A DNA stretch of 12,838 nt from an uncultured Collinsella sp. (lineage in GTDB: Bacteria > Actinomycetota > Coriobacteriia > Coriobacteriales > Coriobacteriaceae): assembly GCA_902388545.1 (NCBI GenBank), contig CABMPS010000040.1, forward strand, positions 1-12,838. The letters run 5' to 3'. Positions within the stretch are counted from its first letter, which is position 1; every line of letters starts with the position of its first letter. This document shows, one piece after another, positions 5,096-11,404 of the stretch. The notes beneath the pieces were generated by a model, which did not search any database, was not told the DNA's origin, and saw only the letters and a list, made by a program, of their open reading frames with translations. Made by a program: the position numbers and the translations under genes.

Positions 5096-5707
5096 ATGGG
5101 CATGGACGAGCTCATCGACCTCTTTGCCGAGGGCGATGAGCTCGTCTCCAATACCGCTTTTGAGGATTTGGATCTTGCCTGCGACGTGGCGAACGGCGCG
5201 ACCTTCGATGGCGTCGTGTTCCGATCTTGCGAGTTCGATAGCGTTGACTGGAGCGGCTCGACGTTTCGCGACGTGGTGTTTCGCGGTTGCCGCTTTATCC
5301 GCTGCAACATGGAAGGCTGCTGGCTCAACCGCTGCGACTTCGTTGACTGCTCGGCGCCGGGGCTCAACTTGCTCAGGGCGCGTCTGTCGAGCGTGTCGTT
5401 TACATCGTGCGATTTGAGCTATGCGAACCTTTCGGAGGGACGCATTGGCCCCATGGCTGCGCATGACACGCGTTTGACCGAGGCCGCGTTTCAGGGTGCC
5501 AAGCTGGGTCAGATACGCCTGGATGGCTGTGACCTGACGCGTATGGATGTGTTTAAGACGTCGCTTTCCGGCGTGGATGTATCGCGTTGTACATTCGCGG
5601 CGCCCGTTGTTTCGGGCGATTACCATGAGTTGCGTGGCTTGACGGTCAATGCCGAGCAGGCGCTGGCACTCTCGGGTTTGTTGGGAATTCAACTCGCCGA
5701 CGAATAG
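5096..5707 (+). CDS. Pentapeptide-repeat protein (Qnr/McbG-like architecture)
   Basis: This 203-residue cytoplasmic protein begins with an acidic helix (MGMDELIDLFAEGDEL). From about residue 20 to 168 it consists of five-residue repeats of the A(D/N)LXX kind, many with Cys before or after the central Phe/Leu (FRSCEF, FRGCRF, NRCDF, FTSCDL, LDGCDL, VSRCTF). Such repeats fold into a right-handed four-sided beta helix. The C-terminal 30 residues (ELRGLTVNAEQALALSGLLGIQL) form a helical cap found in many family members. The overall size is near that of Qnr and McbG proteins, which mimic DNA and protect DNA gyrase, but this fold has many other uses and no target can be named. The start is 5096 or the in-frame ATG at 5102. 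Neither has a Shine-Dalgarno, and the hairpin T-run ends only 30 bases upstream, so the mRNA leader must be very short. Confidence 0.85.
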   Translation: MGMDELIDLFAEGDELVSNTAFEDLDLACDVANGATFDGVVFRSCEFDSVDWSGSTFRDVVFRGCRFIRCNMEGCWLNRCDFVDCSAPGLNLLRARLSSVSFTSCDLSYANLSEGRIGPMAAHDTRLTEAAFQGAKLGQIRLDGCDLTRMDVFKTSLSGVDVSRCTFAAPVVSGDYHELRGLTVNAEQALALSGLLGIQLADE

Positions 5708-5743
5708 GCGCTCTGGTCCTTTGCTCGACCGCTATCTAAAATC

Positions 5744-5810
5744 AAACCGTCGCAACATTTAATGATTTTTCGCGTTTGCACGATTTTCATCGAATGTTGC
5801 GACGGTTTTT
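5744..5810. repeat. Perfect 16-bp inverted repeat, probable bidirectional terminator
   Basis: AAACCGTCGCAACATT (5744-5759) is matched exactly by its reverse complement at 5793-5808. They are separated by a 33-base AT-rich loop in which ATGA (5762-5765) can pair with TCAT (5787-5790). T runs flank it on both strands (TTTTT at 5806-5810 on plus, GATTTTAG on minus). It lies between the convergent pentapeptide-repeat and thiD genes, so a shared terminator is the simplest reading. A second hairpin with a T7 loop (about 5818-5844) sits beside it on the thiD side. Confidence 0.7.
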
Positions 5811-5852
5811 GGTGCAAGGTAGCCTGTCTTTTTTTGGCAGGTTACTGGCTAT

Positions 5853-6683
5853 TTAGTACTGCCACATGTGGTTGACAGGGCCGGAGCCTTTGCCCATGTC
5901 AAAGCCGGCGGCGAGAGCGCCCGTTAGGTAGGCCTTGCTGGCGTTGACGGCGTCGGCAAGATCCATGCCCTGCGCCAATGCGCAGGCGATGGCGGATGAA
6001 AGCGTGCAGCCGGTGCCATGCGTGTTGCCGGTCTCGATGCGCTTGTGGCGGAACCACGTGGTGAGCGGATCGCCCATATGGTTGCCTTCGTTATCGAGTG
6101 GCGCGGGTTCGGCCAATACATCGTTGGCCTCGTTGACAAGATGCCCACCCTTAACGAGGGATGCGCAACCAAAGCGGCGGGTGAGGAGCATGGCGGCGTT
6201 TTGCTGCGTGCGCTCGGAATCGACCTCGTAGTCGAGCAGCGCCATGGCCTCGGGAATATTGGGCGTGATAACGGTCGCCAACGGGAACAGGCAGTGGGTG
6301 AGCGCCTCGGCAGCATCCTCGGCGATGAGGCGAGCGCCCGAGGTGGCAACCATGACGGGGTCGACGACGATATTCTGCGCATCCCAGGCGCTCAAGCGCT
6401 CGGCGATAACCTCGATAATCTCGGCAGAGGAGACCATGCCGATTTTGACGGCGTTGGGGCGGATATCGTCAAAGACGGCATCGATCTGCGCCGCGACAAT
6501 ATCGGGGGAGATGTCCTGCACGGCGGTGACGCCCAGGGTGTTCTGTGCGGTGATGGCCGTGATGGCCGTCTCGGCATACAGACGGTGCGCCGTGATAGTC
6601 TTGATGTCGGCCTGAATGCCGGCGCCGCCGCTGGAATCGGATCCTGCGATGGACAGGACGGCAGGTACCTTGCTGCGATCCAT
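5853..6683 (-). CDS. thiD: Hydroxymethylpyrimidine / phosphomethylpyrimidine kinase
   Basis: The 276-residue protein has the ribokinase-fold signature of ThiD. It carries the N-terminal SIAGSDSSGGAGIQADIKT (residues 11-29), ITAQNTLGV (44-52) near the pyrimidine site, VDPVMVATSGARLI in the middle, and the anion-hole motif HGTGCTLSSAIA with GTGC at 223-226. ThiD phosphorylates HMP and then HMP-phosphate to HMP-diphosphate, the pyrimidine half of thiamine, in the cytoplasm. Pyridoxal kinase is the main look-alike, but the location behind thiC makes ThiD clear. The length is normal (about 265-275) and nothing is missing. The ATG at 6683 is preceded by GGGAG at a good distance. It lies 177 bases downstream of thiC on the same strand. 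A hairpin and a TATAAT box stand between them, so it may be read both from the riboswitch transcript and from its own promoter. Confidence 0.97.
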   Translation of the reverse strand: MDRSKVPAVLSIAGSDSSGGAGIQADIKTITAHRLYAETAITAITAQNTLGVTAVQDISPDIVAAQIDAVFDDIRPNAVKIGMVSSAEIIEVIAERLSAWDAQNIVVDPVMVATSGARLIAEDAAEALTHCLFPLATVITPNIPEAMALLDYEVDSERTQQNAAMLLTRRFGCASLVKGGHLVNEANDVLAEPAPLDNEGNHMGDPLTTWFRHKRIETGNTHGTGCTLSSAIACALAQGMDLADAVNASKAYLTGALAAGFDMGKGSGPVNHMWQY

Positions 6684-6728
6684 GTTCGCTCCCTTGTTCG
6701 GTCGGATTCAAATGGGTCTTCAATCCGC

Positions 6729-6734
6729 ATTATA
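6729..6734 (-). promoter_or_regulatory. Candidate -10 box of thiD
   Basis: The minus strand has a perfect TATAAT (6734-6729), 46 bases before the thiD start codon. At 17 bases upstream there is only CATACA as a -35 candidate, inside the GC-rich hairpin at 6740-6769. Confidence 0.5.
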
Positions 6735-6739
6735 AAGAT

Positions 6740-6769
6740 GCCCGGGCCGGCTGTATGCCGATCCCGGGC
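6740..6769 (-). terminator. GC-rich hairpin between thiC and thiD
   Basis: GCCCGGG (6740-6746) pairs with CCCGGGC (6763-6769), and an inner CGGC pairs with GCCG around a TGTAT loop. On the minus strand it is followed by ATCTTTA, a weak T-run. It is probably a leaky terminator after thiC. The rest of 6684-6860 holds only a CGTCAA-CAA-TTGACG inverted repeat (6811-6825) with no assigned role. Confidence 0.5.
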
Positions 6770-6860
6770 GGGCGGTGCAATCTTTACGTAAATATAAGCA
6801 AATGTTCACACGTCAACAATTGACGAGCACCTTGTGTTCGATTGCGGCTCCGATGACGCG

Positions 6861-8195
6861 TTAGTCCTCCATGCCGAGGTCGATTGTCGTGCCTTCGAAC
6901 ACCTTGTTGACGGTGCGAACGGCGCACATCTTGCCGCACATGGTGCAGGTGCCCTCGGTGGCGGCGGGGGATTCCTCGTAGCGCTTCTTACCGGTGACCG
7001 GATCGAGAGCACACTTCCACATGGCATCCCAGTCGAGCTTGCGGCGTGCCTGGCCCATCTTGTCGTCCATGTCGCGGGCGTGCGGCACCTTCTTGGCGAT
7101 ATCGGCGGCGTGCGCGGCAATCTTGGTGGCCATGAGGCCATCGAGCACGTCCTGGGCGTTGGGCAGGCACAGGTGCTCGGCCGGCGTCACGTAGCACAGG
7201 AAGTCGGCGCCGGAGCTGGCGGAGATGGCGCCGCCGATGGCAGCGGTGATGTGGTCGTAGCCCACGCCGATATCGGTCACCAGGGGCCCGAGCACATAGA
7301 ACGGGGCGTTGTGGCACAGGCGCTTCTGCAGCTTCATATTGGCGGCAATCTCATCGAGCGCCATGTGACCCGGGCCCTCGACCATGACCTGGACGCCGGC
7401 GGCCCAAGCGCGCTTGCACAGCTTGCCCAGCTCGATCATCTCGGCGGTCTCGGTGGCGTCGTTGGAGTCGTAGAGGCAGCCCGGGCGGCAGGAGTCGCCG
7501 AGCGAAATCGTCACGTCGTACTCGTGGCAGATTTCGAGCACCTCGTCGTAGAACTCGTAGAAGGGGTTCTCGTTGCCGGTGACCTCCATCCAGCCAAACA
7601 GCAGCGAGCCGCCGCGGCTGACGATGTTCATGAGGCGGCCGGTCTCCTTAAAGGTCTTGATGACCGACTTGTTGATGCCGCAGTGGATGGTCATAAAGTC
7701 CACGCCGTCCTCGGCGTGTGCGCGCACGACCTCGAGCAGGTCGTCCTTGGTGAGCTTGACCAGCGGCTTTTCCATATAGCCGATGGCGTCGTACATTGGC
7801 ACCGTGCCCACCATGAGCGGCGTCTCGTCGATGAGCTGCTGGCGGAACTGGCGCGTCTTGCCCGAGTTGGAAAGGTCCATGATAGCGTCGGCCCCGTAGT
7901 CCTCGGCGATCTTGACTTTCTTCCATTCCTCAACGGCATCGGCCTTATCGCCCGAAATGCCCAGGTTCACGTTGACCTTGGTGGACAGGCCCTCGCCGAC
8001 GCCAAAGGCGCGCATGCCCTTTTTGATGTGCACGATGTTGGCGGGAATGGCGATGCGGCCGTCGGCCACACGCTCGCGGATATACTCGGGGTCGCGATGC
8101 TCGCGCTCGGCGACCTCTTTCATCTGCGGCGTGATCTGCCCGGCGCGAGCGAAGTCGATTTGCGTGACGAGCTTGGGCTCGGTCTGTGTGCTCAT
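6861..8195 (-). CDS. thiC: Phosphomethylpyrimidine synthase ThiC
   Basis: ThiC is a radical-SAM enzyme that rearranges aminoimidazole ribotide into HMP-phosphate, the first step of thiamine pyrimidine synthesis. From the ATG at 8195 the protein has 444 residues, the short form common in anaerobes (proteobacterial ThiC exceeds 600). Family stretches are plain: RIAIPANIVHIKKG near the N-terminus, MTIHCGI, SLGDSCRPGC, MVEGPGHMALDEI and PLVTDIGVGYDH. The iron-sulfur cluster cysteines are near the C-terminus at 417, 420 and 424 (CTMCGKMC, spacing CX2CX3C, one residue tighter than in the long form). The frame also opens at an ATG at 8219, but that codon lies inside the riboswitch core. The start at 8195 has GGGAG upstream and matches the family's N-terminus better. 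Expression should fall when TPP is high, through the riboswitch just upstream. Confidence 0.97.
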   Translation of the reverse strand: MSTQTEPKLVTQIDFARAGQITPQMKEVAEREHRDPEYIRERVADGRIAIPANIVHIKKGMRAFGVGEGLSTKVNVNLGISGDKADAVEEWKKVKIAEDYGADAIMDLSNSGKTRQFRQQLIDETPLMVGTVPMYDAIGYMEKPLVKLTKDDLLEVVRAHAEDGVDFMTIHCGINKSVIKTFKETGRLMNIVSRGGSLLFGWMEVTGNENPFYEFYDEVLEICHEYDVTISLGDSCRPGCLYDSNDATETAEMIELGKLCKRAWAAGVQVMVEGPGHMALDEIAANMKLQKRLCHNAPFYVLGPLVTDIGVGYDHITAAIGGAISASSGADFLCYVTPAEHLCLPNAQDVLDGLMATKIAAHAADIAKKVPHARDMDDKMGQARRKLDWDAMWKCALDPVTGKKRYEESPAATEGTCTMCGKMCAVRTVNKVFEGTTIDLGMED

Positions 8196-8203
8196 TGGCA
8201 CGG

Positions 8204-8297
8204 CTCCCTTCGTTGGCATTACCCATATCAGGTTCGCGGGTCAGGGCGGGCGCGCCCAGTCTCAGCCTGCCGTCCTGTCCTGCAAGCTCCCCGTTAT
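8204..8297 (-). ncRNA. TPP (thiamine pyrophosphate) riboswitch controlling thiC
   Basis: Read on the minus strand, the leader has the THI-element consensus in order: ACGGGGAGC (from 8294), CTGAGA (8265-8260), a GC-rich variable stem, ACCC, GAACCTGAT (8235-8227), GGTAATGCC (8223-8215) and CG-N2-GGGA. The last element also forms the only good Shine-Dalgarno for the thiC start at 8195. TPP binding should therefore hide the ribosome site and stop translation. I see no separate terminator hairpin between the riboswitch and thiC, which again favours translational control. Confidence 0.96.
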
Positions 8298-8309
8298 GTC
8301 ATGGGCTCA

Positions 8310-8340
8310 AGTATAGCCTGAATGGGTACGATTGGGCCAA
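8310..8340 (-). promoter_or_regulatory. Candidate promoter of the TPP riboswitch-thiC transcript
   Basis: On the minus strand TATACT (8315-8310) is a five-of-six -10 box. TTGGCC (8340-8335) could be the -35 at a long 19-base spacing. Transcription would start about 10 bases before the riboswitch core. It overlaps the promoter region of the divergent gene at 8366. Confidence 0.5.
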
Positions 8341-8365
8341 CGAGCGTGCCTGCGGGGAGGCGAAC

Positions 8366-8887
8366 ATGGAAGACAAGCATCTATATCGAGAGACGCAATG
8401 GGATGTATCGGCCGAGGAAAGCCGTGCGCACCATGGCCTTGTCGCGATTGGTTTTGCGGTGCTTGCCGTGCTGGTGATTGCCTTTTGTATTTGGACGTTT
8501 GGCGGTCGCGGCGGCGCTTCTTGGGAGTTTGAGGCTGATGATAGCCTACCGGTTATGACGGTGAGGAGTACTGGCGGTAATGCCAATACGCTCGCCGTTC
8601 CGGGCGATTATTGGTACCCGCGCGATGAGTTTGTGCAGTTGCAGCTGAGTGGTGGGTCCATTCCAGGTGAAGAAATCGAACGCGTGACGTTTGACGCGGC
8701 GCTCAAAACGCTCACGGTGAAGCTCAAAGATCAAGGAGATGTGCCCACGACCATGGATATCGCCCTGACGGAATGGCGTCTGGAGTCTCCGACGGGTGTT
8801 GCGGTGTCCGAGGTTGAGCACGTCAAGATTGTCTATCAGGACGGTTCGACAAATGAAATTGCCAGAGCCGACGGCTTGGCGGGATAG
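8366..8887 (+). CDS. Membrane-anchored protein of unknown function
   Basis: The protein has 173 residues. Residues 1-23 are charged, and residues 24-46 form one strong membrane helix (LVAIGFAVLAVLVIAFCIW). A polar C-terminal domain of about 125 residues follows, which should lie outside the cell. That domain is mostly beta-strand in character (WEFEADDSLPVMTV, VTFDAALKTLTVKL, HVKIVYQDGS). I recognise no enzyme motif, no cysteine pair and no lipobox. GGGGAGG at 8354-8360, 5 bases before the ATG, fixes the start; the upstream open frame to 8186 overlaps the antisense of the riboswitch and is not used. It is divergent from thiC and convergent with yaaA. Nothing links it to thiamine beyond the shared upstream region. 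It could be a small envelope or secretion accessory protein, but that is a guess. Confidence 0.8.
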   Translation: MEDKHLYRETQWDVSAEESRAHHGLVAIGFAVLAVLVIAFCIWTFGGRGGASWEFEADDSLPVMTVRSTGGNANTLAVPGDYWYPRDEFVQLQLSGGSIPGEEIERVTFDAALKTLTVKLKDQGDVPTTMDIALTEWRLESPTGVAVSEVEHVKIVYQDGSTNEIARADGLAG

Positions 8888-8927
8888 ACGCCGTGCCTAG
8901 GCGGCACATTCAAAAGTGGCGGTGGTC

Positions 8928-9737
8928 CTACAAGGCCTGTTCGTTCAGGAAGACCAAAGTGTTTTTATTTGAAAGCTCGGGAAAGTGACGATAACCAACG
9001 TCAAACGCGGTGAGCCCGCTTACATCCTCGAGCTTGTTTTCTGCCATCCAGCGCACCATGGAACCACGTGCCTTTTTGCTGGCGGTCGAGCGCTGGATGG
9101 GCTTGCCGTTGCGGATGCCTTCGCCAAAGAGGCACGTGACGACCGTGGCGTCGCCCGCGAGATGGGGCAGAACGGCTTTGGCGTACTCTACGCTGGCGAG
9201 GTTGACGATCGTGGTGTTTGAGCCTGCCGGGGCGATAGCCCGCGCGAGCTTGTCGCTCCAAAACGCGTAGAGGTCTGGGGCGTCGTCAACGGCGAGCTTC
9301 GCGCCCATTTCCAGCCGATACGGTTCGACGGCATGAAAGGGGCGAACGCACCCGTAGAGGCCAGAGAGGATCCACAGGTGGCTTTGCAGCCATGCGAGCT
9401 GCGCGGAATCCATCACCTCGGGCGCCATGCTCTGGTATTGAATGCCGTGGTAGGACATGACGGCAGGGGAGAGGTGACAGGCGAGTGCGGGATTGTCGAG
9501 ATCGCCGTTTTTCAGGATGGGCCCGAACTCATGCAGGGTGTTGAGGCAAGGCCCCAGCAGTTTGTCACTCACGTTCCATAGTGCCTGCAGGCCGCCGCTG
9601 CCTTCATTTCGTTCGATATCTAGCAGTGCGCGGTGGAGGCGAGCGGTCTCGTGCGCAAAAGGTGGAATGCCCAGGACTTCAAAAGCATCTTGGGCCGCGC
9701 GCATCTGCTTGGCGGGCGAAATGATGACCTGCAGCAT
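8928..9737 (-). CDS. yaaA: Peroxide stress protein YaaA (DUF328/UPF0246)
   Basis: The 269-residue soluble protein matches YaaA along its length. It opens MLQVIISPAKQM, then has WNVSDKL, the family's best-kept block WILSGLYGCVRPFHAVEPYRLEMG, LYAFWSDKL, VNLASVEYAK, and the C-terminal SKKARGSMVRWM. In Escherichia coli, YaaA is induced by hydrogen peroxide and lowers intracellular free iron, limiting DNA and protein damage. Structural work describes a DNA-binding fold with a helix-hairpin-helix. The length is close to the usual 250-260. The frame stays open upstream to 9938, but that part reads through an intergenic inverted repeat. AGAGGAG lies 7 bases before the ATG at 9737, which is the true start. 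It is transcribed away from the aminopeptidase gene's end and meets the 8366 gene tail to tail with only 40 bases between. Confidence 0.94.
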   Translation of the reverse strand: MLQVIISPAKQMRAAQDAFEVLGIPPFAHETARLHRALLDIERNEGSGGLQALWNVSDKLLGPCLNTLHEFGPILKNGDLDNPALACHLSPAVMSYHGIQYQSMAPEVMDSAQLAWLQSHLWILSGLYGCVRPFHAVEPYRLEMGAKLAVDDAPDLYAFWSDKLARAIAPAGSNTTIVNLASVEYAKAVLPHLAGDATVVTCLFGEGIRNGKPIQRSTASKKARGSMVRWMAENKLEDVSGLTAFDVGYRHFPELSNKNTLVFLNEQAL

Positions 9738-9760
9738 TGACTCTCCTCTGCCAAAAAGGA

Positions 9761-9827
9761 AGTTGCGGTGGAATACGGTCTGTTTTGGCCGTTTAGGGGC
9801 CAGTTTAGTCCGTATTTCACCGCAACT
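9761..9827. repeat. 18-bp inverted repeat (17 of 18 matched) between the aminopeptidase gene and yaaA
   Basis: AGTTGCGGTGGAATACGG (9761-9778) and CCGTATTTCACCGCAACT (9810-9827) are inverted copies with one mismatch (a G-T pair on one strand). The 31-base loop contains a further GGCC / GGCC pair. On the minus strand the right side is followed by TCCTTTTT, so it can act as the terminator of the aminopeptidase gene. Its length and the nearly perfect arms also fit a dispersed palindromic repeat. Confidence 0.75.
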
Positions 9828-9840
9828 GATGAAGGGTTGG

Positions 9841-11238
9841 TTAGGCGCGCTCGAGGAAGGCCTTGTAGCCGCGGTAGGCCTCGTAGATGTCGGCCTTGTT
9901 AGCGACCTCCCACAGGGCGTGCATGGACAGGACGGCAACGCCAGAGTCGATGACGTTCATGCCGTACTTGGCCATGATGTAGGCAATGGTGCCGCCGCCG
10001 CCCGCGTTGACGCGGCCGAGCTCGCAGGTCTGGAAGTCCACGCCGGCCTCGTCCATGATGTCGCGGATGAGGGCCACATACTCGGCATCGGCGTCGTTGG
10101 AGCCACCCTTGCCGCGGCTGCCCGTGTACTTGTTAAAGCACAGGCCACGACCCATAAAGGCTGCGTTCTTGGTTTCGAACTTGCCGGCGTAGCCCGGGTC
10201 GAAGCCGGCGGACACGTCAGAGGAGAGCATGCGGCTGCGGGCGAGTGCGCGGCGCAGGGCCAGCGGGCTATTCTCGCCGGCGAGCGTCATGATCTCGGCG
10301 ACGGTGTTCTCGAAGAAGCGGCTCGTCATGCCGGTGGCACCCACAGAACCGATCTCCTCCTTGTCGACGATGAGTGTGATGCTCGTGCGCTCCACGTTGG
10401 CGACGTCGATCTGGGCGAGCATGGAGGGGTAGGCGCAGACACGGTCGTCGTGGCCATAGCCCAGAATCATGGAGCGGTCGAGGCCCATGTCGCGGGCCGG
10501 GCCGGCGGGCACGACCTCGATCTCGGCGGAGAGGAAGTCCTCCTCCTCGACGTCGTACTGCTCCTTGAGGATATCCAGGAACATCTGCTTGACGGGCTCC
10601 TTGGGAGCGTCCTTGTCGTCCTCGTCAAACTTGACGGGGCGGCCGCCCACGATCACGTCGAGGATCTCGGCGTCGACGGCGTCCTTGGCGGGCTTGGCCA
10701 TCTGCTCGCTTGAGAGGTGGATCAGCAGGTCGGAGATGGTAAAGACCGGGTCGTCGGCCTTGTCACCGATGTTGATGTCGACGGTGGTGCCGTCCTTTTT
10801 GCAGATGACGCCCACGAGTGCGAGCGGGGAGGCTACCCAGTGGTAGCTCTTGACGCCGCCGTAGTAGTGCGTGTCGAGGTAGGCCATGTCGCCGGCCTCG
10901 AAGGCGGGATTCTGCTTAAGGTCCAGGCGCGGCGAGTCCACGTGGGCGCCCAGGATGTTAAAGCCCTGCTCGAGCGGGGCGGTGCCCAGGTTGACGAGCA
11001 TAAGGTCCTTGCCGTGATTGGCGGCGTACACCTTGTCGCCGGCCTTGAGCGCGCGGCCCTCGGAGATCACGGTCTCCAGATTGACGTAGCCCGCCTCCTC
11101 GGCCATCTTGATACCGGTCTTGACGCACAGGCGCTCGGTCTTGTTCTCAGTCAAAAACTGCTTGTAGCCGCGGCAAAGCTCCTCGAGCTCCTCGATCTGC
11201 TTTGGCGTGTACTTTTTCCATGCGCAGGGACGCTCCAT
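9841..11238 (-). CDS. M18-family metallo-aminopeptidase
   Basis: The protein has 465 residues, the normal size for peptidase family M18 (aminopeptidase I / aspartyl aminopeptidase group). Metal-site and catalytic motifs are in order: GAHVDSPRLDLK (H99), GYGHDDRV (D264/D265), DKEEIGSVGATG (E294-E295), SSDVSAGFDPGY (D341), KGGSNDADAEY (377-387) and LSMHALWEV (H440). M18 enzymes are large cytoplasmic oligomers that use two metal ions, mostly zinc or cobalt, to remove N-terminal residues from peptides. The block usually written S-x-D-x-x-H-A-x-x-P-N-Y reads DVSAGFDPGY here, as in the branch found in clostridia and actinobacteria. Acidic or neutral N-terminal residues are the likely substrates; specificity cannot be told from sequence. 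AAAGGAG 8 bases before the ATG at 11238 supports the start. It is divergent from polA. Confidence 0.93.
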   Translation of the reverse strand: MERPCAWKKYTPKQIEELEELCRGYKQFLTENKTERLCVKTGIKMAEEAGYVNLETVISEGRALKAGDKVYAANHGKDLMLVNLGTAPLEQGFNILGAHVDSPRLDLKQNPAFEAGDMAYLDTHYYGGVKSYHWVASPLALVGVICKKDGTTVDINIGDKADDPVFTISDLLIHLSSEQMAKPAKDAVDAEILDVIVGGRPVKFDEDDKDAPKEPVKQMFLDILKEQYDVEEEDFLSAEIEVVPAGPARDMGLDRSMILGYGHDDRVCAYPSMLAQIDVANVERTSITLIVDKEEIGSVGATGMTSRFFENTVAEIMTLAGENSPLALRRALARSRMLSSDVSAGFDPGYAGKFETKNAAFMGRGLCFNKYTGSRGKGGSNDADAEYVALIRDIMDEAGVDFQTCELGRVNAGGGGTIAYIMAKYGMNVIDSGVAVLSMHALWEVANKADIYEAYRGYKAFLERA

Positions 11239-11287
11239 GACGCAGGCTCCTTTCGGATCGATCGTGCTGGTTCATGTACCGTGAGCC

Positions 11288-11297
11288 ATCGTATCAC
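11288..11297 (-). promoter_or_regulatory. Candidate extended -10 promoter of the aminopeptidase gene
   Basis: GTGATACGAT on the minus strand (hexamer TACGAT at 11293-11288 preceded by TGA) stands 49 bases before the start codon. The same 10-mer stands 47 bases before the phosphate transporter's start. A perfect 12-base palindrome CGCGGGCCCGCG (11299-11310) is just upstream and could be a protein site or chance in GC-rich DNA. Confidence 0.45.
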
Positions 11298-11356
11298 GCG
11301 CGGGCCCGCGGCGGCAGGGAAGCCTGATGTGCGGTGGCCGTGGGGCGGGGAGCGTG

Positions 11357-11362
11357 TAAACT
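11357..11362 (+). promoter_or_regulatory. Candidate -10 box of polA
   Basis: TAAACT (11357-11362), 42 bases before the polA start, is the best -10 candidate. There is no convincing -35. Confidence 0.35.
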
Positions 11363-11404
11363 GGTGTGAGCAAACCGTGCCCAGCCCAAAGCGAGGTATT
11401 CAAT

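Noticed and set aside
6811..6825. CGTCAA-CAA-TTGACG inverted repeat after thiC
   Set aside because: A 6-bp stem without a T-run on either strand; too little to call a terminator or operator.
6834..8321. A 495-codon open frame on the plus strand opposite thiC
   Set aside because: It is antisense to a certain gene, rich in His, Gly, Val and Leu as expected from reading GC-rich codons backwards, and has no ribosome site or family motif.
8893..8907. Possible hairpin GTGCC-TAGGC-GGCAC between the convergent 8366 and yaaA genes
   Set aside because: Only five base pairs and no T-run, so I could not support a terminator here.
9493..10713. A 406-codon plus-strand frame over yaaA and the aminopeptidase gene
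   Set aside because: It crosses two well-supported genes and an intergenic palindrome, so it is a shadow frame.
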